DNA of 64,000 nt from the NCBI GenBank assembly GCA_963277665.1, contig OY728130.1:1360516393-1360580392 (forward strand), read 5' to 3'. Positions 1-13,545 of this stretch are shown one piece after another. Source of the DNA: Viscum album (taxonomy: Eukaryota > Streptophyta > Magnoliopsida > Santalales > Viscaceae). Under the pieces are notes generated by a model, which saw only the letters and a program-made list of their open reading frames with translations, was not told where the DNA came from and searched no databases. Both the position numbers and the translations under genes were made by a program. The first letter of the stretch is position 1. Every line of letters starts with the position of its first letter.

Positions 1-2124
1 CAACCCCTGACCAAATACTCTCTCAACATTCCTCTATTTAACCTAGAGGCCTTGTTTTGATCATAAATCCAACCTAAGGAGCCCTTTTGATCAAATCAAA
101 AGAAATAACCCGAAGAAGAGGTAATGTTTTCACCACCCTCTTTCAAGTTCCTTTCTTCTTCCACTTATTCTTTCTTTGTTATTCCCATTATAAAATAATA
201 ACTCCAGTATCTCCTATATACTATGATATTATTATAAATATGGTACAACAATATTTAGTATTCTATCTATCCTTTGAATGACATGTCACCATATGTGTGT
301 ACGTATGACTTACCGTCTCCACGTCGTGGTGTAATTGTTATTCAATATATTATTATTTGGATGGGTATAATAATGATGTTTAATTCATTTAAATAATAAA
401 TATTACATGATAATGATTCTGTATATATTATATACCATTCATTTATATATTATTTTAATATCAAAAGAATGATATTGTCGCCTGTGCGTACGTACGGACT
501 ACCGTCTCCACGAACGCGATGTTATTCATTCCCCATCGTATCCATTAAAGAATAATTCTCATTTGATGATTGAAAGTAATTTTTAAGAACTTTATATCAT
601 TCTGGATATGAATAGGATACAACATATCCATAACAAACACGACTTATGTAACAAAACATATAAAAGAAAATGAGTAAGTTAACACCCTAATCGATGATAA
701 TACTAAAGTATTATTAACAAAGCATTATTAGAAGATAATATATGATATCATAATTATGTATATGGTTATTGTATAATTTAATAACAATGTTTTAACTATT
801 ATATACGAGGTTAACATACCATCGACTAAGGAAAAGTACATGGTAAGGGTTATTTCACAATCTCTTCATTATCCGAGGTTGTTTATACATAATTATCTAT
901 TGGGGCCTCTTTATCATCCACATCCATGTTTCTTAAAAATGTATTTCAAAAAATTATTTATATTTTATATAATATGAGTTAAATTCATTTATACCCTTGT
1001 TTTACTTTTTATAGGAGGTTTATAAAGGAATCTTTCCGTCGTTTTCCAAACAAGGTCCTTTTTAACCTTTTCGACAGAATTAAGGTAAGAATGTTTTTTT
1101 TAACTTATACAGTGGGTGCGGCTATTTTCCACCATTATAAAATCTTATAAGCTTACATTACAATATTATAAGGATATTTTCAAAGTAAATGTTTTATTTT
1201 ATAATTATGTGAATTTTAAATGATTTCAAAAAAATAGATATTTCTCTCAAATAGTTTTGATTTCATCTATGTCAACATCCTTTGATAGATTTTAAGCTTA
1301 TTTGAAGTTGATTTATTATGATACAAAACTTCCATATTGTATTGAAGGTTTTTTGATATGTTTGAATGTGTATGTGTTATTTTTATACCATTCATGGTTT
1401 ATGTTGAAAGTATTGACATTTCGTATGCTAGTTTTAATACGAATGTTTATGTTATGTTGAAACCTATTCATATGAGGAATGCATTGGACTTAATAAGTGA
1501 CGAGTGGAGCCCACTATAGCTCTTCGATACATCAGTAGGTATCATGAGACAAACTAGTGTCTTGGCATGAGGCCTTGACAAAATCTTATTTGTATTCTTG
1601 GCACGAGGCCTTGGCTACGTGTTTATGATTGTATGGCATTATCTGTTCCATCATTATGAAAGTGGTTATTGATATTGCATGTGATTATTCGACTAGTAGA
1701 ATATCCATGTGAATAAGTAAATGGAATTATTTCATTTTATCTTTTCCATATTATAATGAAGTTAAAGTTTAAAAGGATTTTGTTTTAGCTATGCATTGCC
1801 TTAAATGTTTATGCTTATTTATGAATGTTTCCGATATATTGTTATCCTTACTAAGCATCTGAGCTCACCCCTTTGCATGTTTTATTTTTTCCTGGATGTG
1901 AAGAAATAATTTATGAATGACCTGCAGGGATAATATGAGGGGATATGAAGACAAGATGTTGTTGTAGTAGTTTTCACATTATGATGCAATGTAAACTTTA
2001 TGAATGTATCAAGTCATTCTAAGGCTACTAAACTAATCGGTCTTTAGAGACTTGATCTTTCTTGTGATCATGACAATGTTATGTAATAATGCACCAACTC
2101 TGGGCAACTGGGGTCGGGGTGTTT
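1..2124 (+). repeat. Truncated LTR of a Del/Tekay-type gypsy element
   Basis: This is the 3' portion of a long terminal repeat, read on the plus strand; its start lies before the window. It matches, in inverse orientation, the LTRs at 9771-13486 and 18498-22216. Shared blocks include the paired CpG-rich cores near 312 and 501, the segment around 1555-1620 with repeated 'gaggccttg', the 'gagctcacccctttgcatg' block at 1860, and the end block 2020-2124 finishing in 'ggggtgttta'. No primer-binding site follows, so this is either a solo LTR or the end of a 3' LTR whose body lies upstream. No gene is supported inside it; the small frames at 87-281 and 2089-2301 have no recognisable protein. Confidence 0.75.
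285..525 (+). repeat. Paired CpG-rich core modules of the Del-type LTR
   Basis: Two copies of a core reading 'accgtctcca' (312-321 and 501-510) are each preceded by a 'cgtacgta'-like palindromic stretch. Their spacing is 189 bp. The same pair occurs at 190 and 189 bp spacing in the two LTRs of the nested element. The cores keep several CpGs although the surrounding DNA is very AT-rich. Function is unknown; an LTR regulatory role is inference. Confidence 0.65.
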
Positions 2125-2370
2125 AAAAGGAAGTATTTATTAGCACTTTTACCAGCACTGATAAATGGGTTCCTTATCAGTACTTCTAAAAGCACTAATA
2201 AATGGGTCATTTATCTAAATGTTTTTATCACTGATAAAGGACCCCTTTATCATCTCTTTTATAGCACTAATAATAGATTAGTCCTTTTAATCATTCTATA
2301 GTAGTCTTTTCTTTTATAGATTTTATAAAGTCCAATTTTAGCATTGTTAAAGGCTTGTTTTGTAGTAGTG
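2125..2370. mobile_element. End fragment of a CACTA-type transposon
   Basis: The segment ends at 2370 in 'ttttgtagtagtg'. Read on the other strand this is CACTACTACAAAA, typical of the terminal inverted repeat of plant CACTA elements. Inside it, a subterminal motif 'agcactRataaa' recurs at about 2154, 2191, 2227 and 2263, roughly every 36 bp, as expected for subterminal repeats. No transposase is present and I did not find the partner end. It sits between the LTR end and a different gypsy remnant, so it may mark a separate insertion or a deletion junction. Confidence 0.5.
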
Positions 2371-5331
2371 AAATAAAGATCAATCTAAGGTACTAAATAC
2401 AGTTATTTTTCATAAATGTGGACAATTTGAGCATTATCCAAGACAATGATCTATTCTAAAGTATAAAAAGTATTACGAGCACCAATAATATCCAAGAATA
2501 AGGGAATAAAGAAATTAATATGATGAGATAGATCATGATGACTGAAGTACATGTAACATCTACTTTAAAGTAGTGTATATTATTTTCTATTTCAATTCAT
2601 ACCATCTTTTAATTTTTTTAATAAAATCAAGTCACCCGCTAAAATAATTTGATATCATTGTGGAAAAATTCTATGATTATTTTATCACATGTTTAAGTTT
2701 GTGGGAATATTATTATTGAAAGTCTTATCAGTATACCTTTAGTTAAATTTGATTTCATTCTAGTTATGGAATGGTTTTCCTTTTATAAATCGAACATAAA
2801 GTTCTAGGATAATTAATTCACCCTCTATACCATAAATTACCCTTCGATTATATAAAAGTGCAAGGAGGGGGATGAATATTATTTGGTATCATCATCTCAA
2901 TCATGGATATTATTTCCCTACAAGAAACCATATCTATATCAAATGATTGAGACTAAGTAAAATATCATCCTTGAATACATTCCTATTATGGGGAAATACA
3001 CTGATATGTTTCTCAAATAATTGTCTATTCTCCTTCCTAAACTAGTCGTTTAGTTCAAAATCAAAATTTTACCTGGACTAAGTTACATTACTTGGGAATT
3101 CCATCACTAGAAAAAGGGATATCTGTGGACACTTCAAAAAAATCGGCAATTTAGGGATGTCTAATAACAACCACTGTGATAGAAATCCATAGCTTCCTTG
3201 GATTATCTGGGTACTATCATTGATTTTTTAGAAATTTATCATGATTTTCAAACCCTCAAACCAAAATAACTTAGAAGGGATTCAATTTTTGTTTGGAATA
3301 ATGAATTTTTAGAGAACATGAAGGATTTTAAAAAGAGTCTGATCACTATACATGTACTTACACTACCCATGAGTGGGGAACTTTTTGTGGTATAAGACAA
3401 TGCTTAAAAGAAGGGCTTGGGTTGTGTACAAATGTAGAATAAAAAATCGATAGCCTATGACTCAATAAAATTTAAATTTCATGAATATAACTACATAACA
3501 CATGATCTAGAGTTATTGTAGTGATCTTCATGTTGAAAAACTATTTTCATTCTCTCTTTGTAGAAAATTGTGGGATATATATGGATCATAAGAGCCTCAA
3601 TTATATTTTCACACAGAAAGAGATGAATATGTGCTAGAGAATATAGTTAGAGATGATTAAGGCCTAAGAATTATTAATACACTACTATCCTAGGGAAGAA
3701 AATAAAGTGGCAGATGCTCTGAGTAAAAAAAATCTAGTAATTTTATCATTTATGAAAATTTGGAAGGATCAAATCTTATTAGACTTGAAAATGATGGACA
3801 TGGGAATCATAAAGGAAGGAAAATCATTAATCCTTTCACAAATTATTCCTTAACCATACATTCTATAGAAGATAACTGATTCTTAAAGAGATAATGAGGA
3901 AATTTAGAAGATTCTGGAATCTATAAGAAAAGTTAAACTCTCAGAGTTCAAAATTAAGGAAGATAGAGCTATAATATTTGGGTCAGGACTATGTTTACCA
4001 TCAAATACTAGGTTAAAGAGTGGGTTTTTGAATGATTTGCATATATTGACCTTCTCCAAACATCGGAGGAGAACAAATATGTATCGATATCTCTAATAGA
4101 ACTATTTTTTAGACAATATATAGAAGGATATCATGGAATATACATCAATGTGTCTTGTATTTCATCAAGTGAAGGGTGAAAGGAAAAAAATCCAAGGTGA
4201 TGATGCAACCATTACCCATATCTACATAGAAATGGGAAAACCTAACCATGTAATTTGTCACTAGTATTATAAATAAATAAAGAGTATATAATACTATATG
4301 TATTTTAGTGGATCTTCTTTCAAAGAATGCTCACTTCATTATAATCTGAGAGGACTTCTCACTCAATCAACTTGTAAGGATATATATTAGAGAAGTGGTG
4401 AGGTTACATGGAACACCACTATCGATTTATCTGATCGAGACCCAATATTTACCTCCAAGTTTTGTAATATTCTCCAATATGCTCTAAATACTAGGTTGAA
4501 ATTCGGAATGTATTGTCACCCTAAAACTGATTTCCAATATGATTGGACTATCGAGAAACTTGAGGAAATTTTTAGAGCATGCTCAATGGAATTAAAAGAA
4601 GGATGGGATCAACATATTTCTCTAGTTCAATTCTCATACAATAATAGTTTCCACTCATGAATACAAATGACTCTCTATGAATCCCTTTATGTTAAAATAT
4701 GCAGAACACATGCATACTGGGATGAAGTTGGTGAATTTAAACTATTGTGTTCTAAAATGGTTTAGAAAATGGTGGAAAAGGTCAAGACCATTTAGAATCA
4801 CATCAAGAATTCTATAGTTGACAAAATATATATGATAACAATATTAAATGATACATAGAGTTTGAGGTTATATATAAGGTATTCCTCTCCATATATACAT
4901 AGAAAAAATTCATGAGATTTGGGAATAAGAGGAATCTTAGTCCATGACACATCGGTCCCTTTGAGATCCTTGATTTCATCAGAGTGGTGGCCTATTGACT
5001 AGCACTCTCACCTAACCTATCTCAAGTACATGATGTGTTTCATGTATACCTATTGAGTAAGTACATAATGGACCCCTTATATGTGTTTAATCCATTAGTT
5101 GTACTATTTTAGAATGATCTTTCATATAAAGAGAATTTGGAAAAGATCTTAGATCATAGAGAAAAAGTTATATGAAATAAGATAATGAACCTAGTGAAAG
5201 TGATATATATAGAAACCACAAGTTTTAAGAAATAATGTGGGAACTGTAGGAGGTTATAAAGTATAATCTACCTCATTTTTTTAGTATATCAAATGAAAGT
5301 CTCAAGGGAGAAATTTATGAAGAGGGGAGAT
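2371..5331 (+). pseudogene. Ruined gag-pol of a Del/Tekay-type Ty3/gypsy element
   Basis: No long frame survives, but motifs appear in the right order across frames. At about 2411-2446 there is a gag zinc-knuckle relic (HKCGQFEHYPRQ). Around 2640-2800 is the retroviral-type protease region, with a decayed form of the DFDVILGMDWL block. At about 3195-3235 lies the RT connection segment, matching GYYxxFIxNFS. From 3410 to 3730 there is RNase H, with AYDS and a tail PREENKVADALS. Integrase relics run from 4020 to 4800 (DLSDRDPIFTSKF, then YHPKTD). The C-terminal block LSQVHDVFH lies near 5015-5045. All carry frameshifts and stops, so the copy is dead. The order and C-terminal block match the chromovirus type seen again at 13.5-18.5 kb. 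No 5' LTR or primer site was found for this copy. Confidence 0.75.
5319..5330 (+). other. Polypurine tract before 3' LTR
   Basis: The run 'gaagaggggaga' directly precedes 'ttgtaatggcc', the start of the following LTR. A purine run immediately 5' of an LTR is where plus-strand DNA synthesis is primed in LTR retrotransposons, so this fixes the orientation and the 3' LTR start. Confidence 0.65.
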
Positions 5332-8300
5332 TGTAATGGCCTAAACATTTATAAATAAAATTCCCTTTGTGATTGAATTAAATGGCCTATTATGGTTATA
5401 AAAAGAACATGCACATATTTTGACTATTATATACTATTTAATTTAAAATACCATTAATCATTATAACCATTAATAATATTGTCATTTAATAGTGATCATA
5501 TGATTAGTATAAATATAGGGTTTTGATAAATCCAATTGACACAGATAAAAGAAGTGACAAACTTGACCAATGGGATCATAACCTATAAATCCCATTTATT
5601 TGAGGTTCCAAGGGACATATAATGACTATTATATTCCCCTGAATAAGCCCAAGACAAGATCTAATAACTAAATAATGATTGAAATTTTTTACGGGATAAG
5701 TTCAAGCTCTTAGAGATCACAACCCAAACCATGTATACCGAACCACCTCATGAAAATCTCACAATCATGCACCTTATCCTTAGGGTGTTTTCTAGTGTAA
5801 AAAATAAAATTTATTAGGAACCTAATAATATTAATATATATTTTATATAATAAATAATATATTTACTTCTTATTATCATTACTTTGAAAATGATTTTGAT
5901 TTTGATGTGATAAAACACACATTGTATTTTTCTATAACATGAAATTTCTATTATGACAATAATTTTTTAGGAATTAATTAATTTTAGAATAAATTATATT
6001 TTAATAAAATAATATAATTAAATAAATGATAATATAATTTTTATGAAGTCAAATGTAATTTTTTATAAGGGTTCGAAAATTGTTATCTCAAAAAACCCAT
6101 CATTTCTCAATAAATATCGATTATTGTTTTAAAAGTGAAAATTCACATACTTAGAGAATTATTTTGATAAAATAAATATTATTTTTTGAATCATATTTTC
6201 AAAATTATCCAATGGTGATTCTTTCATATTTTTTTTAGATAATCGAATTTTTTAGTAAAAATTAAATAGGGTATAAAATACAGTGTGTATTATGACATCA
6301 TAAAAGCCCAAAAAGTGATGAAATAAATGATATAAAATGTATATGTGGCCAAATATATTTTTCCCCTTTTAAATAATTCAATTTTATGTTATTTGATTAA
6401 TTTTATGAATCATTGATGAATCCTCCAAAACCTATATCATATTTTAAGGTTTTTAAATAAATTCTTTATAAAAATTACTCACTTCCACATCACCAACAAT
6501 AATATTTTATTGATTTAGCAACTTAGAATTATAAATTAATGAAAAAATCCTATTTGGTATAAAAAATGGTCAAAATTTTTGGAATTTTTTGTTATTTTGA
6601 TTACTTTATTATATAGAGTCCAAAACCTATGATTGGGAAATAATAAAGAACTCCTCTCTATTTTCTTATATAAACACACATAATATCCCATTACTATTCA
6701 CTAAAAACATTTTATCATGTCTTTAATATTATATATCCTCTCTATATTCCTCCCAAGGTTCCTCCAATCTCTCAAGAATCTCGTCCCAAGCTTTTGGAAT
6801 CAACCTCTCAAGGTAAGGGACCTCTCTCTCTTCTTTTCAATTCAAGCACCTTATTTGTATTTAGGATTTTAAATCTCAATAGGTTATGTTTTAATGACTT
6901 TATAAATATATATATAATAAAATTTATTTCCTAATAATTATATATCATTTATACCCTCTCATTATATCTTTACCTAAGTCATTACTATGCTAAAATTTAG
7001 TAAGGGGCCTCTTTCTCTTCTTTTCATTTCAAGCACCTTATTTGTATTTAGCCTTTTGAATCTCAATTAGTTATGTTTTAATGAATTTATAAAGATATAT
7101 ATACTATAAAAATTTATTTATTAATAATGATATATCATTTATACCCTCACATTAGAGTATTTACCTAATCTGTTACTATAAAAAATTAGTAAGGGATCCT
7201 CTCGTTCTCCATGTTATTCAAGCACCTTATTTATGTAATTAACTTTGTATTATAATTAAAATTGATGGTATATGATCCTAAAAAATCTACTTAATTATCA
7301 TATTATTTCTAATTGATTTTTTACCCATTTAACTCTCATTAATCTCTCTCATGATTCATTATGTACCCATGTTACATTACCAAAATTATCCTGTGAATTT
7401 TTTTCCATGATAAGTTTTTATTCAACCACCATAAATGTATTATGCCTATTAATTACCAAATTTTCATGATTTATTATGTTGTTACATATCCCTTGTATTA
7501 TCCTTTTTACTTAAAATTGATTATATTCCCCTTTATCTCTCATTGAACCATTTTATGAATCTTCATGTACTACCATTACGCTGTCAAAATGTCACTGTGA
7601 TTTTCAATGTTGAACATTTGTGAGGTGTATACCCATACCCATTTACACTCAATGGTATTAACCTAGTTGTAAATATACTTAATTTATTGGTTAATTCTAT
7701 TTATATAACCTATAATCCTTAATCATAGGATTAAATGTGATGAAATATTTTTCTTATGTTATATGATCTATGTGGCACACTTATGCATATTCATGATATG
7801 ATTATGATGGGTGTGCCCAAATTGCACTTCAATACATTGGTTAATTTTTTAGTCTCGTGATATTCCATGTATGGTCCACGGGTGGTTATCCTAATCACAT
7901 TATTTTTTTATTTCTTGGTGTTTAACCTTGAATTATTCTTATGTTGTCATGTTAAAATTTATTGCCACATTCCCATGTTCCCTTTATGTTATCATATTAT
8001 ATCATGCCTCTTTGTTCATTTTTATGATTATCACCCCTTTTATGTCCCATTTAAATTCATATTGTATAACATTTAATAATTTATTTATATTATGGTTTGT
8101 TTATTCCCTTATTGGTATTTATAGCTCACCCCTTTCTTATGTATGACCCCAGGTTATCTCATACATTTTGACGAATAATGGAATATTAAGATCATGTTTA
8201 AGAAGTTTTAAATAATTATTATGTACCACATGTTTTAGTTGTTATTTAATGTACCTAATTTCCCAAATAAACTATACTTATTGATCTTATAGGTTTTATT

Positions 8301-8430
8301 ATGTGTATTCCTATGTAATAAATTATGAATTAATTTGTAATAAATATAAGGGTTGTCTTATGTTTCTATTCCTTTGATTTTCCTTGACATTCCATATAGT
8401 TCATGAGGTTTACAAAATGGTTTTCTATAG
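5332..8430 (+). repeat. 3' LTR of the degraded Del/Tekay-type element
   Basis: This starts right after the polypurine tract with 'tgtaatggcc'. It is non-coding and very AT-rich. Near 8121 it holds 'tagctcacccctttcttatg', a block shared with the other Del-type LTRs here, where it lies about 260-300 bp before the LTR end; this gives the approximate right border. A tandem repeat of about 188 bp lies inside. Overlapping frames at 7867-8146 encode no recognisable protein and I do not call them genes. The right edge is uncertain by some hundreds of bases because no second copy of this LTR is in the window. Confidence 0.55.
6813..7240. repeat. Tandem repeat of about 188 bp inside an LTR
   Basis: Units begin at 6813, 7000 and 7189 with 'gtaagggRcctct', followed by 'aagcaccttatttgtattta' and, near the end of each full unit, 'tatatcatttatacccctc'-like text. 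Two full units and a short third are visible. Spacings are 187 and 189 bp. The unit is not similar to the CpG-rich module of the other Del-type LTRs, although the period is about the same. Confidence 0.7.
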
Positions 8431-9229
8431 AAAATATGATTTTCATGAATTAGTATAAGTGTTCAAAAGTTTTTCTCAATGTGATTAGTATTTTTATAAT
8501 GTTTCTCTCAACTCTATATTTGTTTACTTGTGAAATTGATGGGATTGAAGATTTATGGTTTGGGACTTTCTTTTTATGGCCTTTAAAGTGTTTTTTATTT
8601 CATTTTTAGATTTTTTATTAATTATATATGTCTATGGTGTTTTAATAATTTTTTATTAATGTTATCCCTCGGTGTTTTAGTGGTTTATTGATCATTGTGG
8701 GTTTCAAAATTGTATTTTCCATTTACATAAAAGATTTTTTAAATGCCACTTGTCTTCTAAATGGTTTTCAAAAGGGATTTCAAAGTGAAATTCCTAAATT
8801 ATAATGATAAGGCATGTTTGGAACTTTGAAAATTAATTTATTATTATTGAAAAGGTTTTTAAATGGTTTCCAAATGAGTTTTGAGATTGATGGCATTATT
8901 TTAAACTAATAGGCTTATTAGATACTTGAAAAATAAATTTAAATGTTATTATTTTCAAAATGGATTTTAAAGGAGATTTTGGTAAACATATAATTAATTT
9001 CAAAATTAAAAGATTGATTTTTAGTTTATGTAAATGTATTTCCTTTCAAAATGCATGACACCCTCACCTAAAGCCCCATAGATCTATTTTTGGAATGTGA
9101 TGATAATTAATTTGAATATTTTTATTTTCTTTATATGAATTGGAATGGGGGATTAAGTTAGAAGTGTGTTTGAGGGTGGGTTGATGTTTTTTGTTGGCAT
9201 GGTTTTCCTTGTACTCTATTATTGATGTG
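8431..9229. other. AT-rich spacer with no recognisable feature
   Basis: This is low-complexity AT-rich DNA with many 'aaatggttttcaaa'-like runs. I see no frame, motif or RNA gene. It probably holds decayed LTR sequence. Confidence 0.4.
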
Positions 9230-9770
9230 GGCATAATAAAGGCACAAAAGCTTCCTATAATGATCTAATATTCTCATAAATAGATATTACATATTTTTAG
9301 ATTAATATTCAATACATTACATAAACACATGTGTGGGGACCATAATATTTTAGTGTCTTTGTAGAATAGGTACACAATATTCTAATTTGGGTGATGATCA
9401 TCAACATCTCTCATAAAGATATTCCCCTTTAATACTCTTCACAAACATACCCTACTTAAAACTTTTCTTCATAACCTCGGAAAATGAAATGTAAGAAAGG
9501 GTGATATTAGATTCTCAGTAAGGGTAAACAAGGGAGATATGTAAGAATAAAATAAACATAAGGGCCTGATAACATGATCATAACATTTGAAAACCATACC
9601 CTGCATATCATTATATTAAGTAATGTCATAAATATTTGAATTTCATATGACATGAATCATAAGTGAATCAAAGAACATGAGACATGAGAGAATAAAATTG
9701 GAATATGAAATATATTTTTGGAATACACATCAGGTTATAATATTGTGAACATGTATAAATTATAATGCAC
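9230..9770 (-). repeat. Left part of an older LTR, split by a nested insertion
   Basis: The block 'gaaatgtaagaaagggtgatattagattctcagtaagg' at about 9486-9523 resembles the conserved block in the Del LTRs (10010-10050, 18750-18785). By analogy the LTR edge should lie about 260 bp to the left, near 9230. At its right end 'acacatcaggttataatattgtgaacatgta' resembles the 32-bp minisatellite that resumes at 22248, on the far side of the inserted element. That makes 9230-9770 and 22217-26280 two halves of one older LTR. The left edge is approximate. Confidence 0.5.
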
Positions 9771-12700
9771 TAACCCTAGTTACCTAGAGTCGGTTCATTA
9801 TTACATAACATTGGCATGATCACAAGATATCAAGTCTTGAAAGACTGATTAGTTTAGTAGCTTTGGAAGTACTAGATACATATATAAGTTTTACATTACA
9901 TCATAAAATGGAAAAACAACAACATTGTGTCCCCTTTGACACACTCTTATCCCTTAGTCTATTCCTACAGGTTAATCATAATATACTTCTTCGCATCTTC
10001 AGAAAAATAAAACATAAGAAAGGGGTGAGCTCAGATGCTCAGTAAGGATAACAATATAGCAGAAACTTTCATAAACAAGAATAAACATTTAAGGCAATTT
10101 ATAAGGCTAAAAAATCATTTTAAACTTAAACTTCTACATAATATGGAAAGTATAAATCAAATAATGTCATTTACTTATTCACATGGATATTCTACTAGTC
10201 GAATAATCACATGTAATATCAATATCCAATTTTATAATGATGAAATTCATAATGTCGAACGTCATAACCACATAGTCAAGGCCTTGTGCCATGACTACAA
10301 ATAATATTTTGTCAAGTCATTATGCCAAGACACTAGTTTGTCTTATGAGACCTACTGATGCATCAAGGATCTATAGAGGGCTTCACTTGTCACTTACTAA
10401 GTCCAATTCATTCCTTATATGAAAAGTTTGAAACATAACATAAACATTTGTATTAAAACTAGAATAAGAAATGTTAATACTTTAACCATAAACCATAAAT
10501 GGTATAAAAATAACATATCCATAGTCAAACATATCACAAAACCTTCAATACAATATATAATATTACATCATAACAAATCAACTCCAAACAAATGTAAAAT
10601 CAATCAAAGGATGTTGACATAGATGAAATAAAAACTATTTTAGAGGAATATCTCTTTCTATTATGAAATCACTTAAAAGTCACCTAATTATAAAAGGAAA
10701 CATTTATTTTGAAAAAATTTCTTATAATATTGTAAGGGAATCTTTGAAGATTTTATAATGGTAGAAAGTAGCCTCGCCCTCCATATAAGTTAAAAAACAT
10801 TCTAACCTTAATTTTTCTAAAAGGTCATAAAGTACCTTGTTTGAAAAATGACAGAAAGATTCCTTTCAAACCATTTTATAAAAAGTTAAATGAGGGTATA
10901 AATGACTTTAACCCATAGTCTAGTGAATAGTAAAAAAAATTTGAAATACATTTTTATGAAACATGGATGTGGATGATAAAGAGGTCCCAGTAGATACTCA
11001 CATATAAACAACCTCGAATAATAAAAAGATTATATAATTAACCCTTACCTTGTAATTTTCTTTGATAGAGGGTAAGTTAACCTCATGTATAATATTTAAA
11101 TCATTGTTATTAAATTATTCAGGAACCACATACATAAATATGATATCATAAATGATCTTCTAATATTTATTTGTTAATAATATTTCAGTAGTATCATTGT
11201 ATCAGATGTTAACTGATTTGTTTTCCTTTATATATTTTGTTACATAAGTCATGTTTGTTATGGATAGTATGTATTTTATTCATATCCATAATGATATTAA
11301 GTTCTTAAAAATTATTTTTAATCATAAAATTAAAATTATTCTTGAATGATTGCGATGGGGAATGAATCTCATCGTGTTCGTGGAGACGGTAACTCGTACG
11401 TACGCACGAGCGAAAATATCATTATATTAATAGTGAAATCGTATGTAATAGGATGTTATATCATATATACATAATAATTAACATGTTATATTTATTATTT
11501 ACATCAATTATACTCATTATTATACCCATCCAAATAATGAAGTGATGAATAAAAAAACTACACCATGACGTGGAGACGGTAAGCCGTACGTACGCACGTA
11601 TGGTGACTTTTTCATTCATAGGATGGATAGAATAATGAATATGGTTGTACCATATTTATAAAAACATCATAGTATGTATAAGTTACTGGATTTATTATTT
11701 TGGTATGGAAACAACAAGGAAAGAGGAAGTGGAAGAAGAAAATAACTTTGAAAGAAGTGATGAAATTATTACCTATTCTTCGGGTGCTTCCTTTTGATTT
11801 AATAAAAAGGGATCCTTAGGTTGGATTTATGATAAAAGGAATCTAGGTTAAATTAAGTGTAGTTTAGAGGATATTTTATCAGGTTTTGGCCGATACAAAT
11901 GGCTTTGGAGGTGTGATTTTGAGAGAAGGGGGAGTACCGTTTTGTAAGAGAGGTGAGGGTCACTTTAGGAAAAGCTTGAAATATTATTTTATTATACAAT
12001 CATATTTGGTTTATAATATCTCATAAAAGATTTATTTAGAGTATAATGTGGGGATGGGTATAAAACCTCTCAACCAATATGTTTTAGATAGGTTTAGGTC
12101 ACCATATTAACCTTATCTTTTATATTTAACTCTTAGTTAAATAGTTTAACTTTTACCATGTATTCTTGTATTATTATAATAAATGGTTAATAAACTTACT
12201 ATAAAAATCCAAAAAACCCAAAGTGGTTAATTTTTTATATAAATAAACTTATTCAATTCCTTTTTATGAACATTATATTTTTAGTAATATTATATCAATT
12301 AATAATATAGTATTTGTTTTAAAAACTCATTTATGTCAATTTTGACACTATTTGGTATTTGGTTTCTGTAAAAGTCATAAAAACTTTATCACTTAGAAAA
12401 AATTTATTGAATCAAACCTAAAAAGTCATATTAACCTAGAAATTCTTTTGAATACATCAAACGTCTCAATTTACAATTATATTAATATTTATAATATCAA
12501 TTATTTTAACATTTAAATAACAAGGTAATTACTCCATCGTCATTGTGTCATAAATAAATTTAATTAATTAATGTCTAAAAATTATAAATAAAATACCATT
12601 ATATAGGAAACATTTTTATCTTTATAATGAATATTTATTTTTGAATTTATGTTATGTATAACCCTATATTAAAAAATTTTAGTTATTAAACTTTGAATTT

Positions 12701-13486
12701 AGTACTTCTAACTCTTCTTTAAATAAAATAATAATAAATGTCCTAATCTAATCCAAGTTGACCAAAAGGATCATATTTTATTCCTAAGTTTTATTTTGTT
12801 CAAAATACACTTATCAAATAGAATTAGGACATGTTTTGGGGTAATTATACTATCATTTTTACCTTTAATTGCCCTATTTACTTTTAACCGTGGTAAATAA
12901 AATTCAAAAGCTACTATTCACCAAAAATTATTTTCATCCTATTGAAACACATTTTACTTAATAATTTTAACTATGTCTCTTGAATTTTTTAAATTCAATT
13001 CATAGAAGTGGTAAAATTACTTTTTATGCAATTTTGCTAACGTGCCTAGAAGGTGGGTAAAAGACGTTAAAATGTTCAATAAAATTTTATACATCTAATT
13101 TTGTTATAAAATGACTCCAATGAATTAAATTGAACTTATATATGTATTTTTTATCTATTTTTACCTAAAATAAATTTAAATAAAATTAATAATTATTTAA
13201 ATAAAAAGTAGGTTATAAACAATAACGCAGTGTTTTTCACTATTCATCATAAATTGAAAGTTTTCAGAAAAATACCAAAAATTTACCCTAAGTTAATTTT
13301 GATATTATGAATCCAAAAAAGAAGTCCATTTTGAAAAATAAAATTTATAAAAATTTAAAAAGTGGGTATTACTATTCATAATAGCTAGTTTGATTGGTCG
13401 TGGTATGCTAGAACTCCAAGTTGCGTACAGTGCAAGCTATTACATTATTAAAAGAGAAACGTACTATGGAAGCTTAAGGTTTTACA
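9771..13486 (-). repeat. 3' LTR of the nested Del/Tekay element
   Basis: Homologous along its whole length to 18498-22216. Relative to the other copy it lacks about 8 bp at the left end ('taaccctagtt' against 'taacaccccaaccccagtt'). It ends at 13486 in 'ggttttaca', the decayed form of 'ggggtgttaca'. It carries two CpG-rich core modules (11381 and 11571) and the block 'cataagaaaggggtgagctcagatgctcagtaagg' near 10012-10046. Small frames at 9863-10622 lie in this LTR and are not genes. Confidence 0.9.
11372..11605 (-). repeat. Paired CpG-rich core modules, 3' LTR
   Basis: 'tggagacggt' starts at 11381 and again at 11571, exactly 190 bp apart. Each is followed by 'aaNtcgtacgtacgcacg'-type sequence containing the self-complementary CGTACG. 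This copy preserves the pattern best. Confidence 0.75.
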
Positions 13487-13496
13487 CTCTCCCCTT
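13487..13496 (-). other. Polypurine tract of the Del/Tekay element
   Basis: On the minus strand 'aaggggagag' abuts the LTR start 'tgtaaaacc'. This is the expected plus-strand priming site and confirms the minus orientation. Confidence 0.75.
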
Positions 13497-13545
13497 ATTC
13501 AAATAATTTAATACTTGAAATTTCTATAATATTATGGAATAAAAA

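Noticed and set aside
7867..8146. Two overlapping hydrophobic frames of about 70 codons
   Set aside because: They lie in an LTR, are rich in AT-driven Phe/Ile/Leu/Tyr codons and show no family motif.
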